From: Kiritimatiellia bacterium | GTDB lineage: Bacteria > Verrucomicrobiota > Kiritimatiellia > UBA8416 > JADHWI01 | NCBI GenBank assembly: GCA_030744755.1 | Contig: JASLPY010000017.1 | Location: forward strand, 1-64,000 | DNA: 64,000 nucleotides | Direction: 5' to 3' | Shown: in pieces, positions 26,710-36,926 of the stretch | Layout of the letters: every line of letters starts with the position of its first letter | Numbering within the stretch: the stretch's first letter is position 1 | The notes under the pieces: model-generated | What the model was told of the DNA's origin: nothing | The model's database searches: none | What the model saw: the letters and a program-made list of their open reading frames with translations, nothing else | Position numbers and translations under genes: made by a program

Positions 26710-28405
26710 GTTCCTCCGTCGGGTGGAGGTTATGTTCATTCCGCCTCTTCCTGTTCTCATAGAGAATCATTAAGCAGGCCGCCACTGCAAACACAGCACA
26801 AGGCACGGCAAAAATGGCGTCGCCAAACCTCGTGTATAAGCTCAGATCCATGTCATCAGATGGAATCGTCACACCGTAAACGGCAAAACCCGCGAATGTC
26901 GAGCCTGATCCCAGCTGTTCGAGGGCACTAAGTCTGCCCCGCCTGTCTATATGACACGTGATGCCGGTGTTTGCCGATCGCACGGCCTCGACACGATTCT
27001 CGACGCATCGAAAGACACAGTGGCTCACGTGCTGCCTGGCCCCGGACGAACCATCGAACCAGGCATCGTTTGTCTGGTTGATGAGGAGTCGTGCCCCGGC
27101 AAGAACTGCCTTTCGCCCCAATGCAGGGATGGTGTCTTCAAAGCAGATCAGGGACGAAAAAGGAATTCCCTTCAAACGGAACACCGTACTCCTGGTTCCG
27201 GGTGTACAACTGAAGCCCAGCGGAGCACAACGGCTCAGAAACGGTATGCTACGATCAAAAGGAATGTATTCTCCGAAAGGCACGAGGTGGATCTTCCTGT
27301 ATTTCTGCCGTACGGCACCATCCGGATCAACCAGGAAGCTGCTGTTGCAGAATTCGAAATCACCCGTGGATTCGGATTCCGCCGTCTCCATGGCTCCGAC
27401 AAGGACGGGCGCACCCAGGGAAGCCATGTCCGCCGCAAATCTGATTGCCTCAAGGTCGTTGGGAAACGCACCGGGCAAAGCGGTTTCCGGCCATATGATG
27501 AGGTCCGGCCGGCTTGTGGCGGCCAGTTCCGTCTGGTAAGCCAGACTTCTGTAGATATCCAGCACAGCTTCCTTGGTCCATTTCTCAAGTTGGGGAATGT
27601 TGGGCTGCACGGCGGCAACCTTCACGCTGCGGTCTCCGGGATGGGAAGATCCGAAGAGATTTGCACGTCGCGTACCCATAACCCAGCACAGGGCGCATAT
27701 CGAAAGCCCGATCATCAGCTCCACGCGCACGCGACGCCGCCTGGTGCCGTCCGCTGGAAATACATCAAGGGCCGTCAGGGCCATCGCGGTATTCATTACA
27801 AGAAGCACCGCAGACACTGCATACACCCCACCCCACTCGGCAACCTGGATAATGGCCAGGTTGCGATACTGGCTCACTCCAAGGGCATTCCAGGAGAAAC
27901 CTGTAAGCAGTGTCGAGCGCAGGTACTCGAACCCAACCCACAGAAAAGGGACTAGCAGAACGAGGACCGGTCTTCTCAGAAAGTTGATCCATTCGCCGAT
28001 CCCTTTTCCATCACCGGAAGTGCCCAGCCCCCAGTTGATCAACCATGAAGAAGAAGCATAGAACCCGCCGGTGTAAAGAGCACAGTATGCCGACAGCAAC
28101 AACCACCCGAGCACCACCAGGGGCAGCGGTCCGCCATTGCTACATAGACGCAGAAGCCATGCCAGAGAAGGAAGCCAGTGGAACAGGCCGGAAAGGAAGC
28201 CCCACTTGAAAGAGCTTCGGGGTGAAGACAATCTCGACAGGATCAGCATCGGGATAAGGGCCACCCAAGCAGCCTCCCAGCTTTCCATAGGCGGAGAACT
28301 CGAAGCCACCAGCAGACCGGTCATGATCGAGCAGATCAGCCGCCAGATTACGGGATACCACTTCTGCTTCTTTTTCGGTTCAGGTATTGAAACATGCGAA
28401 GACAT
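26690..28405 (-). CDS. lnt: Apolipoprotein N-acyltransferase
   Basis: A 571-residue inner-membrane enzyme adding the third acyl chain to lipoproteins. An N-terminal block of about seven membrane helices (to about residue 235) is followed by a periplasmic nitrilase domain. The Glu-Lys-Cys triad is visible in IIWPETALPGAF (Glu near 307), YRKIHLVPFGEY (Lys near 368) and SLICFEDT (Cys near 420). A final membrane helix and a charged tail follow. Its presence fits the lipobox proteins in the window (phosphoesterase, parvulin). It lies 50 bp after secA, and its last codons overlap the prfB start. Confidence 0.95.
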   Translation of the reverse strand: MSSHVSIPEPKKKQKWYPVIWRLICSIMTGLLVASSSPPMESWEAAWVALIPMLILSRLSSPRSSFKWGFLSGLFHWLPSLAWLLRLCSNGGPLPLVVLGWLLLSAYCALYTGGFYASSSWLINWGLGTSGDGKGIGEWINFLRRPVLVLLVPFLWVGFEYLRSTLLTGFSWNALGVSQYRNLAIIQVAEWGGVYAVSAVLLVMNTAMALTALDVFPADGTRRRRVRVELMIGLSICALCWVMGTRRANLFGSSHPGDRSVKVAAVQPNIPQLEKWTKEAVLDIYRSLAYQTELAATSRPDLIIWPETALPGAFPNDLEAIRFAADMASLGAPVLVGAMETAESESTGDFEFCNSSFLVDPDGAVRQKYRKIHLVPFGEYIPFDRSIPFLSRCAPLGFSCTPGTRSTVFRLKGIPFSSLICFEDTIPALGRKAVLAGARLLINQTNDAWFDGSSGARQHVSHCVFRCVENRVEAVRSANTGITCHIDRRGRLSALEQLGSGSTFAGFAVYGVTIPSDDMDLSLYTRFGDAIFAVPCAVFAVAACLMILYENRKRRNEHNLHPTEEHGEEDA

Positions 28406-28455
28406 GTGAAGCCGTGGCCCTGGGCCACTCCTCCCGTGCGATCAGCGAATCCGGG

Positions 28456-31400
28456 TCAGCGGCCGCAGCATTTCTTGTACTTCTTGCCACTCCCACATGG
28501 ACACGGATCGTTGCGGCCGACTTTTGCCGCATCCCTCCTTATGGAATCCGCATGCGGGGCAGATGGAAAAGGAGGCATACCCCCGATGTCGTCCATGGGT
28601 TCCTGCATTGGTTCATGAGGCTGGCCGGCAGGTGCGCGACCACCACCTAGTAGTGATACTTCGTCGTGGACAAGCGTCTGGGGTAAAGAGGACATGAAAG
28701 ACTCAAACGATTCCACCGAAGTTGAAGACCTGAACACCGATGAAGCCACTTCCTGCTTTATGCTGCCCATCAGCTCCTCGAACATGTCGAACGCTTCCCG
28801 TTTGTACTCAACAAGCGGATCCCGCTGGCCGTAAGCCCGAAGCCCGACTCCTTGCCTGAGCACGTCTACGGCACGAAGATACTCCTGCCAGTGCGTGTCT
28901 ATGCCCTGCAGGATAATATGGCGTTCCATCGTGTTTACCACCGACGGATCCTCCAGGGATGTTTTCAGTTCATATGCGCGCCTGACCCTCTCGAACACCA
29001 TTTCGGTAAGCGCTTCCTCGTTGCCGGCCTTCGCCTTGATTTCCTGGTTGCTGACAGCGATCGGGAACGTGGTGCGAATCCATTCGGTGAGAGACTCGAT
29101 TACGTCCGCACTGTCATCATGAGGTATGTCTTCACATTGAATCGCGATTACATCGCCGATAATGTCATAAACTCGCTCCCGCACAGTCTCGGCACTGACG
29201 ATCTCACCGCGGAAACCGTATATGACTTCGCGCTGTTTGTTCATGACATCGTCGTACTCAAGGGTCCTTTTGCGGATAGAGAAGTTCTGCTGCTCAACAC
29301 GCCTCTGGGCGGTTTCGATGGACCTGTTGAGCCACTTGTGTTCAAGTTGCTGGCCTTCCTCGAGTCCTAAACGTGTCATAATGCCTGCTATGCGGTCCGA
29401 GCCGAACAAACGCATGAGGTCGTCTTCAAGAGACACATAGAAACGCGAAGATCCTGGATCGCCCTGCCTTGCGCACCGTCCGCGGAGCTGCCTGTCGATT
29501 CGCCGGGCCTCGTGCCGCTCCGAGCCTATCACGTGGAGCCCGCAGGGGGCATCCTCGAGGATTGCCCGGAGGGTTTGTCCGTTGACACGATCTTCCAGCG
29601 ATGTCTGCGACTCTATGATCTCGCGGTCAACGTGGACCACTCCCTCCCCAAGCTTGATATCCGTGCCCCGGCCGGCCATGTTCGTGGCGATCGTAACGGC
29701 ACCCGGCTGTCCCGCGCGCATGACTATCTCGGCTTCGGTCTGGTGGTTCTTGGCATTCAGCACGTTATGCGGAATTCTCGTCCTCTTCATCATCCGACTG
29801 ATGACTTCCGAGGTGTCTACGCTTGCGGTACCGACAAGAACCGGCTGTCCCCTGCTGTGACAGTCGGCGATCTCCTCTATGATGGCTTTGTACTTCTCTC
29901 TTTGGGTCTTGTAGATGACATCGTTATTGTCTACGCGGCGCACTGGGCGATTCGTTGGAATTACGACAACATCGAGCCCGTAGATATCGTGAAACTCGTT
30001 GGCTTCGGTCTCCGCTGTGCCGGTCATCCCCGCGAGCCTGTCGAACATGCGGAAGAAGTTCTGGATGGTTATGGTGGCGAGGGTCTGAGTTTCCCTTTCG
30101 ATCTTAACGCCTTCTTTGGCCTCAACCGCCTGGTGCAGACCGTCGCTCCACCTTCGTCCCGGCATTAATCTCCCCGTGAACTCATCAACGATGAGCACCT
30201 GGTTGCCCTGCACGACGTACTGTACGTCTTTCTCGTACAGACAGTAAGCCCTGATGAGCTGGTCAACATTGTGAATTCTTTCGTTCTTATCAGTGAAGCT
30301 CTGCTGAATGTCCTGTTGTTTCCGCATCTTCTCTTCTTCCGACAAGGAATCATCGGCATCAAGCTCCGACATAGCGGTTATCATGTCCGGCAACACATAG
30401 GCCTCGGGGTCGGAAGGATTCAGGGCTTCGCAGCCCTTCTCGGTGAGGCTCGCATCGTGTCCCCTTTCGTCGATAGTGAAGAACAGATCCTCGCGTAGAG
30501 CACGTGCCTCCTCTTTGCGCATATCGGTAAGCATCACGCCTTCTATCCGTTCGTGCAGCTTGCGGGTCTCGGGGTTTTCGAGCAGATGCATGAGTTGCTT
30601 GTGCCTGGGCATACCATGATTGACTTGGTAGAGCCTTAGCTGCGCTTCCTCGGACTCTTCTTGGCCAAGAAGTTCTTTGGCCTCCTGAACAAGACGCGTA
30701 CAGAAGTTTCGCTGCTTTTTGACAAGGGCCTCAACCTTGGGCTTCAGGTCGAAGTACTGGTGAGATGAGACGGGGGCGGGGCCGGATATAATCAACGGCG
30801 TTCGGGCTTCGTCGATCAGGATGCTGTCGACTTCGTCGATGATCGCATAATGATAACCACGCTGAACAAGTCCCTCCGGGTCGAAGGCCATTCCGTGATC
30901 GCGAAGGTAATCGAAACCGAATTCACTATTTGTGCCGTACGTGATATTCCTGGAGTACTCAACGCGTCTTTCCATCGGCGGCATCTGGTTCTGGATGCAT
31001 CCAACGCTGACGTCCAGGAATTCGTAGACCTGCCCCATCCACTCTGAATCACGCCGTGCGAGAAAGTCATTTGTGGTAACCAGGTTCACATTGTTCCCGG
31101 TCAAGGAAGCCAGGTAGAGCGGCATCGTTGCGGCGAGGGTCTTACCTTCCCCCGTAGCCAGCTCCGCGATCTTGCCCTGGTGCAGCACTATACCGGCCAT
31201 GATCTGGCTGTCCCAGGGCACTTCGTTCCAGGTCGTATCGTGTCCGCACAGGTCAAACGTGGTGCCGACGAGTCGCCTGCAGGCGTTCTTCACGGCGGCA
31301 AAGGCCTCGCACATGATGTCGTCGAGGGACTCACCACCGGCCACACGTTCCCTGAATTCAACCGTTTTGCGCTTCAGCTGCTCATCCGAGAGGGCCTTGA

Positions 31401-31500
31401 ATTCCTCGTCAAGAGCATTGACCTTGTCAACAAGAGGGCGAAGCAAACGAATATCTCTTTCGTACTTCGTACCAAACAGACTCTTTACGGCCTTAAACAT
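28456..31500 (-). CDS. secA: Preprotein translocase ATPase SecA
   Basis: A 1014-residue motor of the Sec pathway that drives unfolded proteins through SecYEG. Walker A is ATGEGKTL (about residues 110-117), the DEAD-type motif is DEVDSILIDEART, and VGTASVD and TNMAGRGTDI belong to the second nucleotide-binding fold. The C-terminus has the zinc-binding GRNDPCPCGSGKKYKKCCGR that contacts SecB and the ribosome. Length is above E. coli (901 aa), mostly through inserts in the preprotein cross-linking region. It starts 50 bp after a phosphoesterase gene on the same strand. Confidence 0.98.
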   Translation of the reverse strand: MFKAVKSLFGTKYERDIRLLRPLVDKVNALDEEFKALSDEQLKRKTVEFRERVAGGESLDDIMCEAFAAVKNACRRLVGTTFDLCGHDTTWNEVPWDSQIMAGIVLHQGKIAELATGEGKTLAATMPLYLASLTGNNVNLVTTNDFLARRDSEWMGQVYEFLDVSVGCIQNQMPPMERRVEYSRNITYGTNSEFGFDYLRDHGMAFDPEGLVQRGYHYAIIDEVDSILIDEARTPLIISGPAPVSSHQYFDLKPKVEALVKKQRNFCTRLVQEAKELLGQEESEEAQLRLYQVNHGMPRHKQLMHLLENPETRKLHERIEGVMLTDMRKEEARALREDLFFTIDERGHDASLTEKGCEALNPSDPEAYVLPDMITAMSELDADDSLSEEEKMRKQQDIQQSFTDKNERIHNVDQLIRAYCLYEKDVQYVVQGNQVLIVDEFTGRLMPGRRWSDGLHQAVEAKEGVKIERETQTLATITIQNFFRMFDRLAGMTGTAETEANEFHDIYGLDVVVIPTNRPVRRVDNNDVIYKTQREKYKAIIEEIADCHSRGQPVLVGTASVDTSEVISRMMKRTRIPHNVLNAKNHQTEAEIVMRAGQPGAVTIATNMAGRGTDIKLGEGVVHVDREIIESQTSLEDRVNGQTLRAILEDAPCGLHVIGSERHEARRIDRQLRGRCARQGDPGSSRFYVSLEDDLMRLFGSDRIAGIMTRLGLEEGQQLEHKWLNRSIETAQRRVEQQNFSIRKRTLEYDDVMNKQREVIYGFRGEIVSAETVRERVYDIIGDVIAIQCEDIPHDDSADVIESLTEWIRTTFPIAVSNQEIKAKAGNEEALTEMVFERVRRAYELKTSLEDPSVVNTMERHIILQGIDTHWQEYLRAVDVLRQGVGLRAYGQRDPLVEYKREAFDMFEELMGSIKQEVASSVFRSSTSVESFESFMSSLPQTLVHDEVSLLGGGRAPAGQPHEPMQEPMDDIGGMPPFPSAPHADSIRRDAAKVGRNDPCPCGSGKKYKKCCGR

Positions 31501-31550
31501 CCGAGAGATTCCTTCTTCAAATTAAAATACGGGGAGGCACCCACTTGCGT

Positions 31551-32282
31551 CTAACGTCCCAGCTCCAAACGCCTTGCGAGTCTTTCAGGAAGTCCTACGG
31601 CACGGATCTTGTTCTGGGTTTCCTCCAGGTTATACGGGATTCGCCTCAGTTCACATGTGTGCTCGGACGGACTATAGATTACATAGGAAGCCCTCGGATC
31701 ACCATCGCGTGGCTGGCCAACACTGCCCGTATTGATGAAATAGCGCGTTCCGAGGCCCAAGTTGATCTTGCTGAATGGGCGCCTGCGGACACGTCCATTC
31801 TTTTCGTACACGGCAGGTACATGCGTGTGACCGTGAAAACATACCGAAGTGCTCTGATAGCTGAAATGCGCTTCCGCATCCAGGGCGTCAAACACGTATC
31901 CCCATTTTTCGGGCATATCCAGCGTGCTGTGAACAATGGAGAACCCCTTTACCATTCTGGTCAGTTTCAGGCTGCGAAGAAACTTCACCTGCTCGTCCGA
32001 CAGCTGGCTGCGGGTCCAGTCCACAACACTGGCTGCAAGAGGATGAAAATCATCGAGTGATTCGTCGTGTGAACAATAATGGTCATGGTTTCCGCGCACG
32101 GAGATGCAGCCCAGATCCACGATTCTGTCGAGGCACTCGGAGGGGTTTGCGTTGTATCCGACTATATCGCCCACGCAGATGTAGGAAGAAACGTCTTGCT
32201 CTTTTGCATCAGCAAGGACTGCATCCAAAGCTTCAAGGTTCGCATGGATGTCTCCGAGTATCGCGTATTTTGATCGATCCAT
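31551..32282 (-). CDS. Metallophosphoesterase, YfcE/DiaA-phosphatase-like
   Basis: A 243-residue cytoplasmic metallophosphoesterase (no signal peptide). Metal motifs appear in order: LGDIHANLEAL (residues 9-19), VGDIVGYNANP, VRGNHDHYC, IVHSTLD and CFHGHTHVP. This fits small bacterial phosphodiesterases/phosphoprotein phosphatases of unknown substrate. It is nested between ispD (15 bp upstream) and secA (50 bp downstream), so probably in one transcription unit with them. Confidence 0.88.
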   Translation of the reverse strand: MDRSKYAILGDIHANLEALDAVLADAKEQDVSSYICVGDIVGYNANPSECLDRIVDLGCISVRGNHDHYCSHDESLDDFHPLAASVVDWTRSQLSDEQVKFLRSLKLTRMVKGFSIVHSTLDMPEKWGYVFDALDAEAHFSYQSTSVCFHGHTHVPAVYEKNGRVRRRPFSKINLGLGTRYFINTGSVGQPRDGDPRASYVIYSPSEHTCELRRIPYNLEETQNKIRAVGLPERLARRLELGR

Positions 32283-32297
32283 ATGGATTAAGATCCA

Positions 32298-32975
32298 TCA
32301 CAGTTTCAACAACGCCGCCGCCAGCATGAGGTCGTCGGGCGTGGTAACCTTTATATTGGACGATGCCGCCGGCACCAGCCGGACATTATCCAACACCAGT
32401 TCGGCTGCAGAAGCTTCATCGGTAACCGTTAGATTCTTCTTCTTCACCGCTTCAAAAGCCTTTACGAGCACTTCGTACTTGAATGTCTGCGGTGTCTGGA
32501 CCGCCCACAGCTTGGCCCGATCCACAGTCTTAGTGACCGTGTAACCCCGGTCTACATATTTGACTGTATCCGTGATCTTGACTGCCGCAACACCGGAACC
32601 GTAGCGCTTGGCAACCTTTATTGTGTCAGTGATAATCTGAGGGGTAACGCAGGGCCTTGCACCATCATGGACCGCTATAATGCTTGCGCTTTCATCAACT
32701 ACCGACAGGCCGTGGCTGACAGAAATCTGGCGCTTGCCTCCTCCCGCTACGACACTGTGCACTTTTGAACATCCAAACATCTGTGCCATTGAGCGGGCGC
32801 TGTCAACACGCTCTCTGCGCACCACCAGAACTACCTCGTCGATATCCTGGCATTCTTCAAAAGCTTGGAGAGAGTACGCGAGGACAGGTTTAGGCCCCAG
32901 GCTCAGAAAAGCCTTATCGACTTTTCCGCCCATACGTTCGCCTCTACCACCGGCGACAACTATTCCAACGTTCAT
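32298..32975 (-). CDS. ispD: 2-C-methyl-D-erythritol 4-phosphate cytidylyltransferase
   Basis: A 225-residue enzyme of the MEP isoprenoid pathway, making CDP-methylerythritol from MEP and CTP. The start at 32975 (MNVGIVVAGGRGERMGG) has GAGGAG 7 nt upstream and places the nucleotide-binding AGGRGERMG at the N-terminus, so a start 36 bp upstream is rejected. IIAVHDGARPCVTP and VTDEASAAELV are the other family motifs. It is the first gene of the ispD-phosphoesterase-secA-lnt-prfB series. No ispF fusion follows. Confidence 0.93.
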   Translation of the reverse strand: MNVGIVVAGGRGERMGGKVDKAFLSLGPKPVLAYSLQAFEECQDIDEVVLVVRRERVDSARSMAQMFGCSKVHSVVAGGGKRQISVSHGLSVVDESASIIAVHDGARPCVTPQIITDTIKVAKRYGSGVAAVKITDTVKYVDRGYTVTKTVDRAKLWAVQTPQTFKYEVLVKAFEAVKKKNLTVTDEASAAELVLDNVRLVPAASSNIKVTTPDDLMLAAALLKL

Positions 32976-33163
32976 ACTCAATCTCCTCGGGAAACACCTG
33001 CACCCGGACACAACAAGGACTAACCAAGCCTCGGTGAGACACTCCTTCCGCTGTCAGCGGTTCACACGGTGCTTTCTGCCAATCTGAACCCTTACAGAAC
33101 AACTGAGATTAGGCGCATATAGCTGCCCAGTCAAGGTATTTAGCCGGGCTGGGATCTGGGTAA

Positions 33164-33193
33164 TTGCTTATACCAGGCATTTGTGCATAGGAT
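33164..33193 (+). promoter_or_regulatory. Possible promoter for the AEC transporter
   Basis: TTGCTT (33164-33169) and TAGGAT (33188-33193) are 18 bp apart and lie 37 bp before the ATG. Both hexamers are imperfect. Confidence 0.3.
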
Positions 33194-33229
33194 GCGTGGA
33201 ATAACGCCCTCGAAAGTAATTGGTACAGG

Positions 33230-34273
33230 ATGACAGAGACAATTCTTCCGATATTCGGAACGGCGGCAAGTGCCATGGCAAAAATGGTGCTCCTGTGTAC
33301 CGCCGGGGCTGTGCTTGTTCGCAGGGGCATTATCGGCGAAAATGTCCTGCAACCGTTGAGCAGACTGACTATTGCCCTGTTTCTGCCCTCGTTGCTTGCA
33401 ACAAAGCTAGGGGAAAATGTAACAGTCGGCCAGCTTAGACTGTGGTGGCTGCTCCCGGTATCAGCTGTTGTCTACGCCTCGGTCGGATTTGCGTTGGGCA
33501 GAGTTTCCAGAAGCCTGTTCTGCCGTACAAAAGGGTTCGAGCGTTTCTACGCGGCCTCCTGCTCCCAAGGCAACTCCGGATACCTGCCAATGATACTCGT
33601 CGTCACAATCTGCGAACTGACTCCCGAATTCAAGGCCATCCCCAACAGCAAGGATATCGGTCTCGCATGCGTCTCCTTGTACCTCGTGGGTTTTGTCCCG
33701 ACTCTTTGGGGGTGCATATTCCCCTATGTATCAGAACACCGTATTGATCGATCATTGATCCCGCGCATCTTCAACCCACCCATGGTGGCGGTGATAATTG
33801 GTGTCTCAATCGGGTTGATACCGCCGCTCAAGGGACTCTTCTGGGGCGGGAATGCCCCGTTGTCGATCGTGGCTGATGCTGCCGACATGCTTGGAGATGC
33901 AACAATTCCCTGTGCAATGCTCATATTGGGGGGAAATCTCTCCAAGGGGGTAGACGGTAAAGCTATTGATGGCATGACGGTCACGGGTGTCGCGGTCTGC
34001 CGGCTGCTTCTAATGCCACTTTTTGCACTGCTCTACGTTGCATTCCTGCGACATACCGCCTTATTGCCCAACGACCCGCTTGTGGTGCTTGTACTTCTTA
34101 TATCCCCGTCAACGCCAACGGCATTGAACATGGTGGTCATCAGCCAAGCCGCCGGCCGCCAGGAGAAAGCCGTTGCCAACCTGCTTTTCTGGATTTACAC
34201 CATCTCGCTTGTCACTCTGACATGTTTTGTCACCGTCTTTCTCTACTTGATCTTCCATTCGCCGGCCTCCTGA
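33230..34273 (+). CDS. AEC-family (auxin efflux carrier-like) transporter
   Basis: A 347-residue polytopic membrane protein with about ten hydrophobic segments, of the AEC/membrane transport family PF03547. Typical elements are LSRLTIALFLPSLLATKLGENV near residues 43-64, the central CSQGNSGYLPMIL (N-G-Y motif near 108-118), and AMLILGGNLSKG before the second helix bundle. The end LLISPSTPTALNMVVISQAAGRQEKAVANLLFWIYTISLVTLTCF is the family's usual final helix pair. Substrates in bacteria are often carboxylates; the one here is unknown. It is a single gene, divergent from ispD. Confidence 0.88.
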   Translation: MTETILPIFGTAASAMAKMVLLCTAGAVLVRRGIIGENVLQPLSRLTIALFLPSLLATKLGENVTVGQLRLWWLLPVSAVVYASVGFALGRVSRSLFCRTKGFERFYAASCSQGNSGYLPMILVVTICELTPEFKAIPNSKDIGLACVSLYLVGFVPTLWGCIFPYVSEHRIDRSLIPRIFNPPMVAVIIGVSIGLIPPLKGLFWGGNAPLSIVADAADMLGDATIPCAMLILGGNLSKGVDGKAIDGMTVTGVAVCRLLLMPLFALLYVAFLRHTALLPNDPLVVLVLLISPSTPTALNMVVISQAAGRQEKAVANLLFWIYTISLVTLTCFVTVFLYLIFHSPAS

Positions 34274-34410
34274 CGTACGACTGGACATGACCCCTGTCTA
34301 TAACCGACCCGCAAACCGCAAAAAGAATCTGGAATCGCAACCTTGGGTTCCGCATACTGACGTGGTACATACAATCCGGGAAAGACGAACCAGCCAGGAG
34401 GACCTCTACC

Positions 34411-35958
34411 ATGATGGCTATGGGTATTATGCCTTTGCTTATGGCGCTTATGATGTCTCAGAACATGGGAGGCGACCTTCTTGATTACATTCCCTCGGCC
34501 GACTACTGGCATTACAAGGACGTTGAGGTAACCGAGGTAGCAATGCTGATGGAACTGGGTGGCGGCGAAGAAGGTGATGCCGCCAAACTTGTTCAGCAGC
34601 TCGGATCATCAAAGTACAAAACCAGGGAAGCGGCTACGGCTCAACTTCGAAAAATGGGCGCCCGTGCTTTGCCGGCATTGCGGGAAGCGGCAGCTTCCAA
34701 TGATGTAGAAGTCTCCTCGCGCGCACGCGAGCTCATCAAGAATATGCCGGGCGAAAGCGGTAAGTCAGGCGAAGTACGGCGCCTTATGGCCATCAGGACG
34801 CTCGGGGAATTGAAATCGGAGAAAGCCCTGCCTGCACTTCAGCAATTTGCCGACAGTAAAGAGCTGTTTGTTGCCGATTACGCCATGGCTGCCGTCAGCG
34901 ACATCAAAAAGGGGTCCCACGAACGCCCGGGCATTTCGCGCGAGTGGCTGGAGAGAGACCTGGCCTGCCTTCCGGCAGCCTGTGCGCTGGTTGCCCAGTC
35001 GACCGTCGGAAAGACTCGACCTGAATCAGCCGGCGGCTGGTTGAATGAAATGGACCGCACAATGACGACCTTCAGCGCTCAAATGGGAGGAACGCCGCCA
35101 AACTTCCGTGCCGAAGTAGTGAAGGGCTTCCTTGGTGTAGTGGAGAAAATCGGCAATGTTCGGCTTCAGTCCATTACGGTCGGGGTTGATGGCGCCATTG
35201 GAGATCAGAAAGGCTTCATGCTCATGATCGCCAGGGGGGCATTCGATTCGGCCGCAGTGAAGAAGTGGATGTTGCAGTCGGGCATGCATGCCACTACCAG
35301 GAACGGAATAGAGTTCTTCTCTCCAGAGGATGAAGTCCTGTTTTCCCTGGTATCAAATGACACGCTTGTGTTCATCGCAGGAGCGAACCCGGCCGAGTTG
35401 CCCGGCGCAGAAGTCGTTCGGGCACTCACTACCAAGTCCCCGAGAATGCAACTGAAAAAGAAGGTGGCCGAACTTGTCAGCAAGGTGGATCGGAATTCCG
35501 CCACCTGGGCCATCGCATCGATTACCGATTCCTATAGACAGGTACCATTCACGGAACCGTTCGACACCGCAACACTCACAGTCGATCATAAGGACGAGGG
35601 GACGGGGCTCACGTTGACAGCCACGGGAAAAGACGCAGAACGTGTGAAGGCAAGCGTCGACACCATGAGGGCGAAGCAGCAGGAAAGCCTCGCCGAGCTG
35701 AAGAAGCAGATGGCTATGGCCGGTCCGATGGCAGAGATGATGAAATCGGCCCAGAAACTGATGGAGGGAATCAAATTCGATCTCGACGGACAGACTGCGA
35801 CAGTAACGATGACCGTCAGTGACGATGAGGGAGGCATCATGAGCATGCCAATGATGTGGATGGGCATGATGATTCCTGTGCAGCAACGAATGCAGATGCA
35901 TGAAGAAGATTTTGAGGCACTCCCTCCCGTCGAGATCGGCGATCCTATCATGGAGTGA
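34411..35958 (+). CDS. HEAT-repeat protein, function unknown
   Basis: A 515-residue protein. Met-rich hydrophobic residues 1-20 may act as a weak signal or anchor. Residues about 57-160 hold HEAT-like repeats (VQQLGSSKYKTREAATAQLRKMGARALPALREA and LGELKSEKALPALQQFADS), a pattern frequent in Planctomycetes and relatives. The remaining 350 residues are not recognised. The C-terminus is Met-rich (MKSAQKLMEG, GIMSMPMMWMGMM). It may be a protein-interaction or envelope scaffold. It stands alone between the AEC transporter and the FHA gene. Confidence 0.8.
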   Translation: MMAMGIMPLLMALMMSQNMGGDLLDYIPSADYWHYKDVEVTEVAMLMELGGGEEGDAAKLVQQLGSSKYKTREAATAQLRKMGARALPALREAAASNDVEVSSRARELIKNMPGESGKSGEVRRLMAIRTLGELKSEKALPALQQFADSKELFVADYAMAAVSDIKKGSHERPGISREWLERDLACLPAACALVAQSTVGKTRPESAGGWLNEMDRTMTTFSAQMGGTPPNFRAEVVKGFLGVVEKIGNVRLQSITVGVDGAIGDQKGFMLMIARGAFDSAAVKKWMLQSGMHATTRNGIEFFSPEDEVLFSLVSNDTLVFIAGANPAELPGAEVVRALTTKSPRMQLKKKVAELVSKVDRNSATWAIASITDSYRQVPFTEPFDTATLTVDHKDEGTGLTLTATGKDAERVKASVDTMRAKQQESLAELKKQMAMAGPMAEMMKSAQKLMEGIKFDLDGQTATVTMTVSDDEGGIMSMPMMWMGMMIPVQQRMQMHEEDFEALPPVEIGDPIME

Positions 35959-36292
35959 TCATGCGGCGGGTTAGCCCGGGGGAGTAGTGAGATTGGCAAC
36001 ACCTGCAACAAGCCCGGGATGCGGCGGCGGTTCAAGACTCCCTTGGAATCTTCCATCAACTGGAGCACGCCGCCGACACCCGAGATTGTACCAGCAACAC
36101 ATTGCAAAGCCAATTCAGAGGAAGAACCATCGAAAAGCCTCTTGAAAACCCTCTTTGACAGAAGATCTCAGATTTGATAAACGCTTGACTAGTTGTGAAG
36201 CCTGCCAAGTGAGTGGCCGCGCCTCTAGCTGGGTTAGAGGCATGATGGGTATTCGAGGAGGGCTAACACCAGTAATACGGAGCAGATTCAAC
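35959..36292. other. Gap before the FHA gene, nothing clear
   Basis: About 330 bp with no supported gene. An in-frame ORF extends upstream of the FHA start to 36155, but its 46 extra residues have no family support. A TTGACA at 36155-36160 could be a -35 element, but the matching -10 is poor. Confidence 0.4.
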
Positions 36293-36724
36293 ATGCCTTC
36301 AATTATGATAGCCTCTGGAGAGCGTGCCGGGCAGCGCGTCGACTTCGACCAGAACAAGGTAACCATAGGCAGATCCGAATCAAACACGTTTGTCATGGAC
36401 ATGCCTTCTGTCTCGGCAGAGCACTGTGCGATAATCCTGAGGGGAGACCGGTATGTCGTCCGCGATCTTGATTCGACCAACGGCACTTCTCTCAACGGCT
36501 CCCCAGTGAGAGAGGCACGTATCAGGCACGGCGACATCATAAAGGTTGGTGACGTCGAATTGCTCTTCGAGGACGAAAGCGCCGAGGCAGACTATACGCA
36601 GCGGCTCGATGCCTTCAGCACGAGGAAGAGCGGCCGTTGGAAAGTCATAATTGCCGTTATCCTAGTCACGGCCGTCACGGTCACTGCGGCCTGGTGGTTT
36701 GTTTCCAGCCTTATGGGAAGCTAA
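36293..36724 (+). CDS. FHA-domain protein with C-terminal membrane segment
   Basis: A 143-residue protein. Residues about 5-95 form a forkhead-associated domain binding phospho-threonine peptides. Its core motifs are clear: VTIGRSESNTFVMD (G-R-S), SVSAEHCAI (S..H), RDLDSTNGTSLNG (N-G). A basic linker and one membrane helix (VIIAVILVTAVTVTAAWWFV, about 119-138) follow, so the FHA domain should face the cytoplasm. The start at 36293 places the beta sandwich at the N-terminus, with GGAG 10 nt upstream. The kinase partner is not in the window. Confidence 0.87.
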   Translation: MPSIMIASGERAGQRVDFDQNKVTIGRSESNTFVMDMPSVSAEHCAIILRGDRYVVRDLDSTNGTSLNGSPVREARIRHGDIIKVGDVELLFEDESAEADYTQRLDAFSTRKSGRWKVIIAVILVTAVTVTAAWWFVSSLMGS

Positions 36725-36926
36725 GCTAAAGCCTGTTTGGAAAGAGTCTTCAGCCCGCCGGACATAAGCCCCAATATCCCCGCTTGTTCTTTGTTCTCAT
36801 CCGTTATCATTTACCGTGAGCAGCGGTATAGTCTGCCCGCTCCACCCTCAACAGAAAAGGGCCGGCATACCGGTTGAGACTGGCGGAATCGGCTCGAGAA
36901 TGCCTTGGACAAGCCGCCGAAAAGGG

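Noticed and set aside
26951-27955. Plus-strand ORF (334 codons) opposite lnt
   Set aside because: Antisense to conserved lnt including its catalytic triad; no family features or ribosome site.
36155-36292. N-terminal extension of the FHA protein
   Set aside because: No FHA or other domain content before 36293, and an AUG with a ribosome site sits at the domain start.
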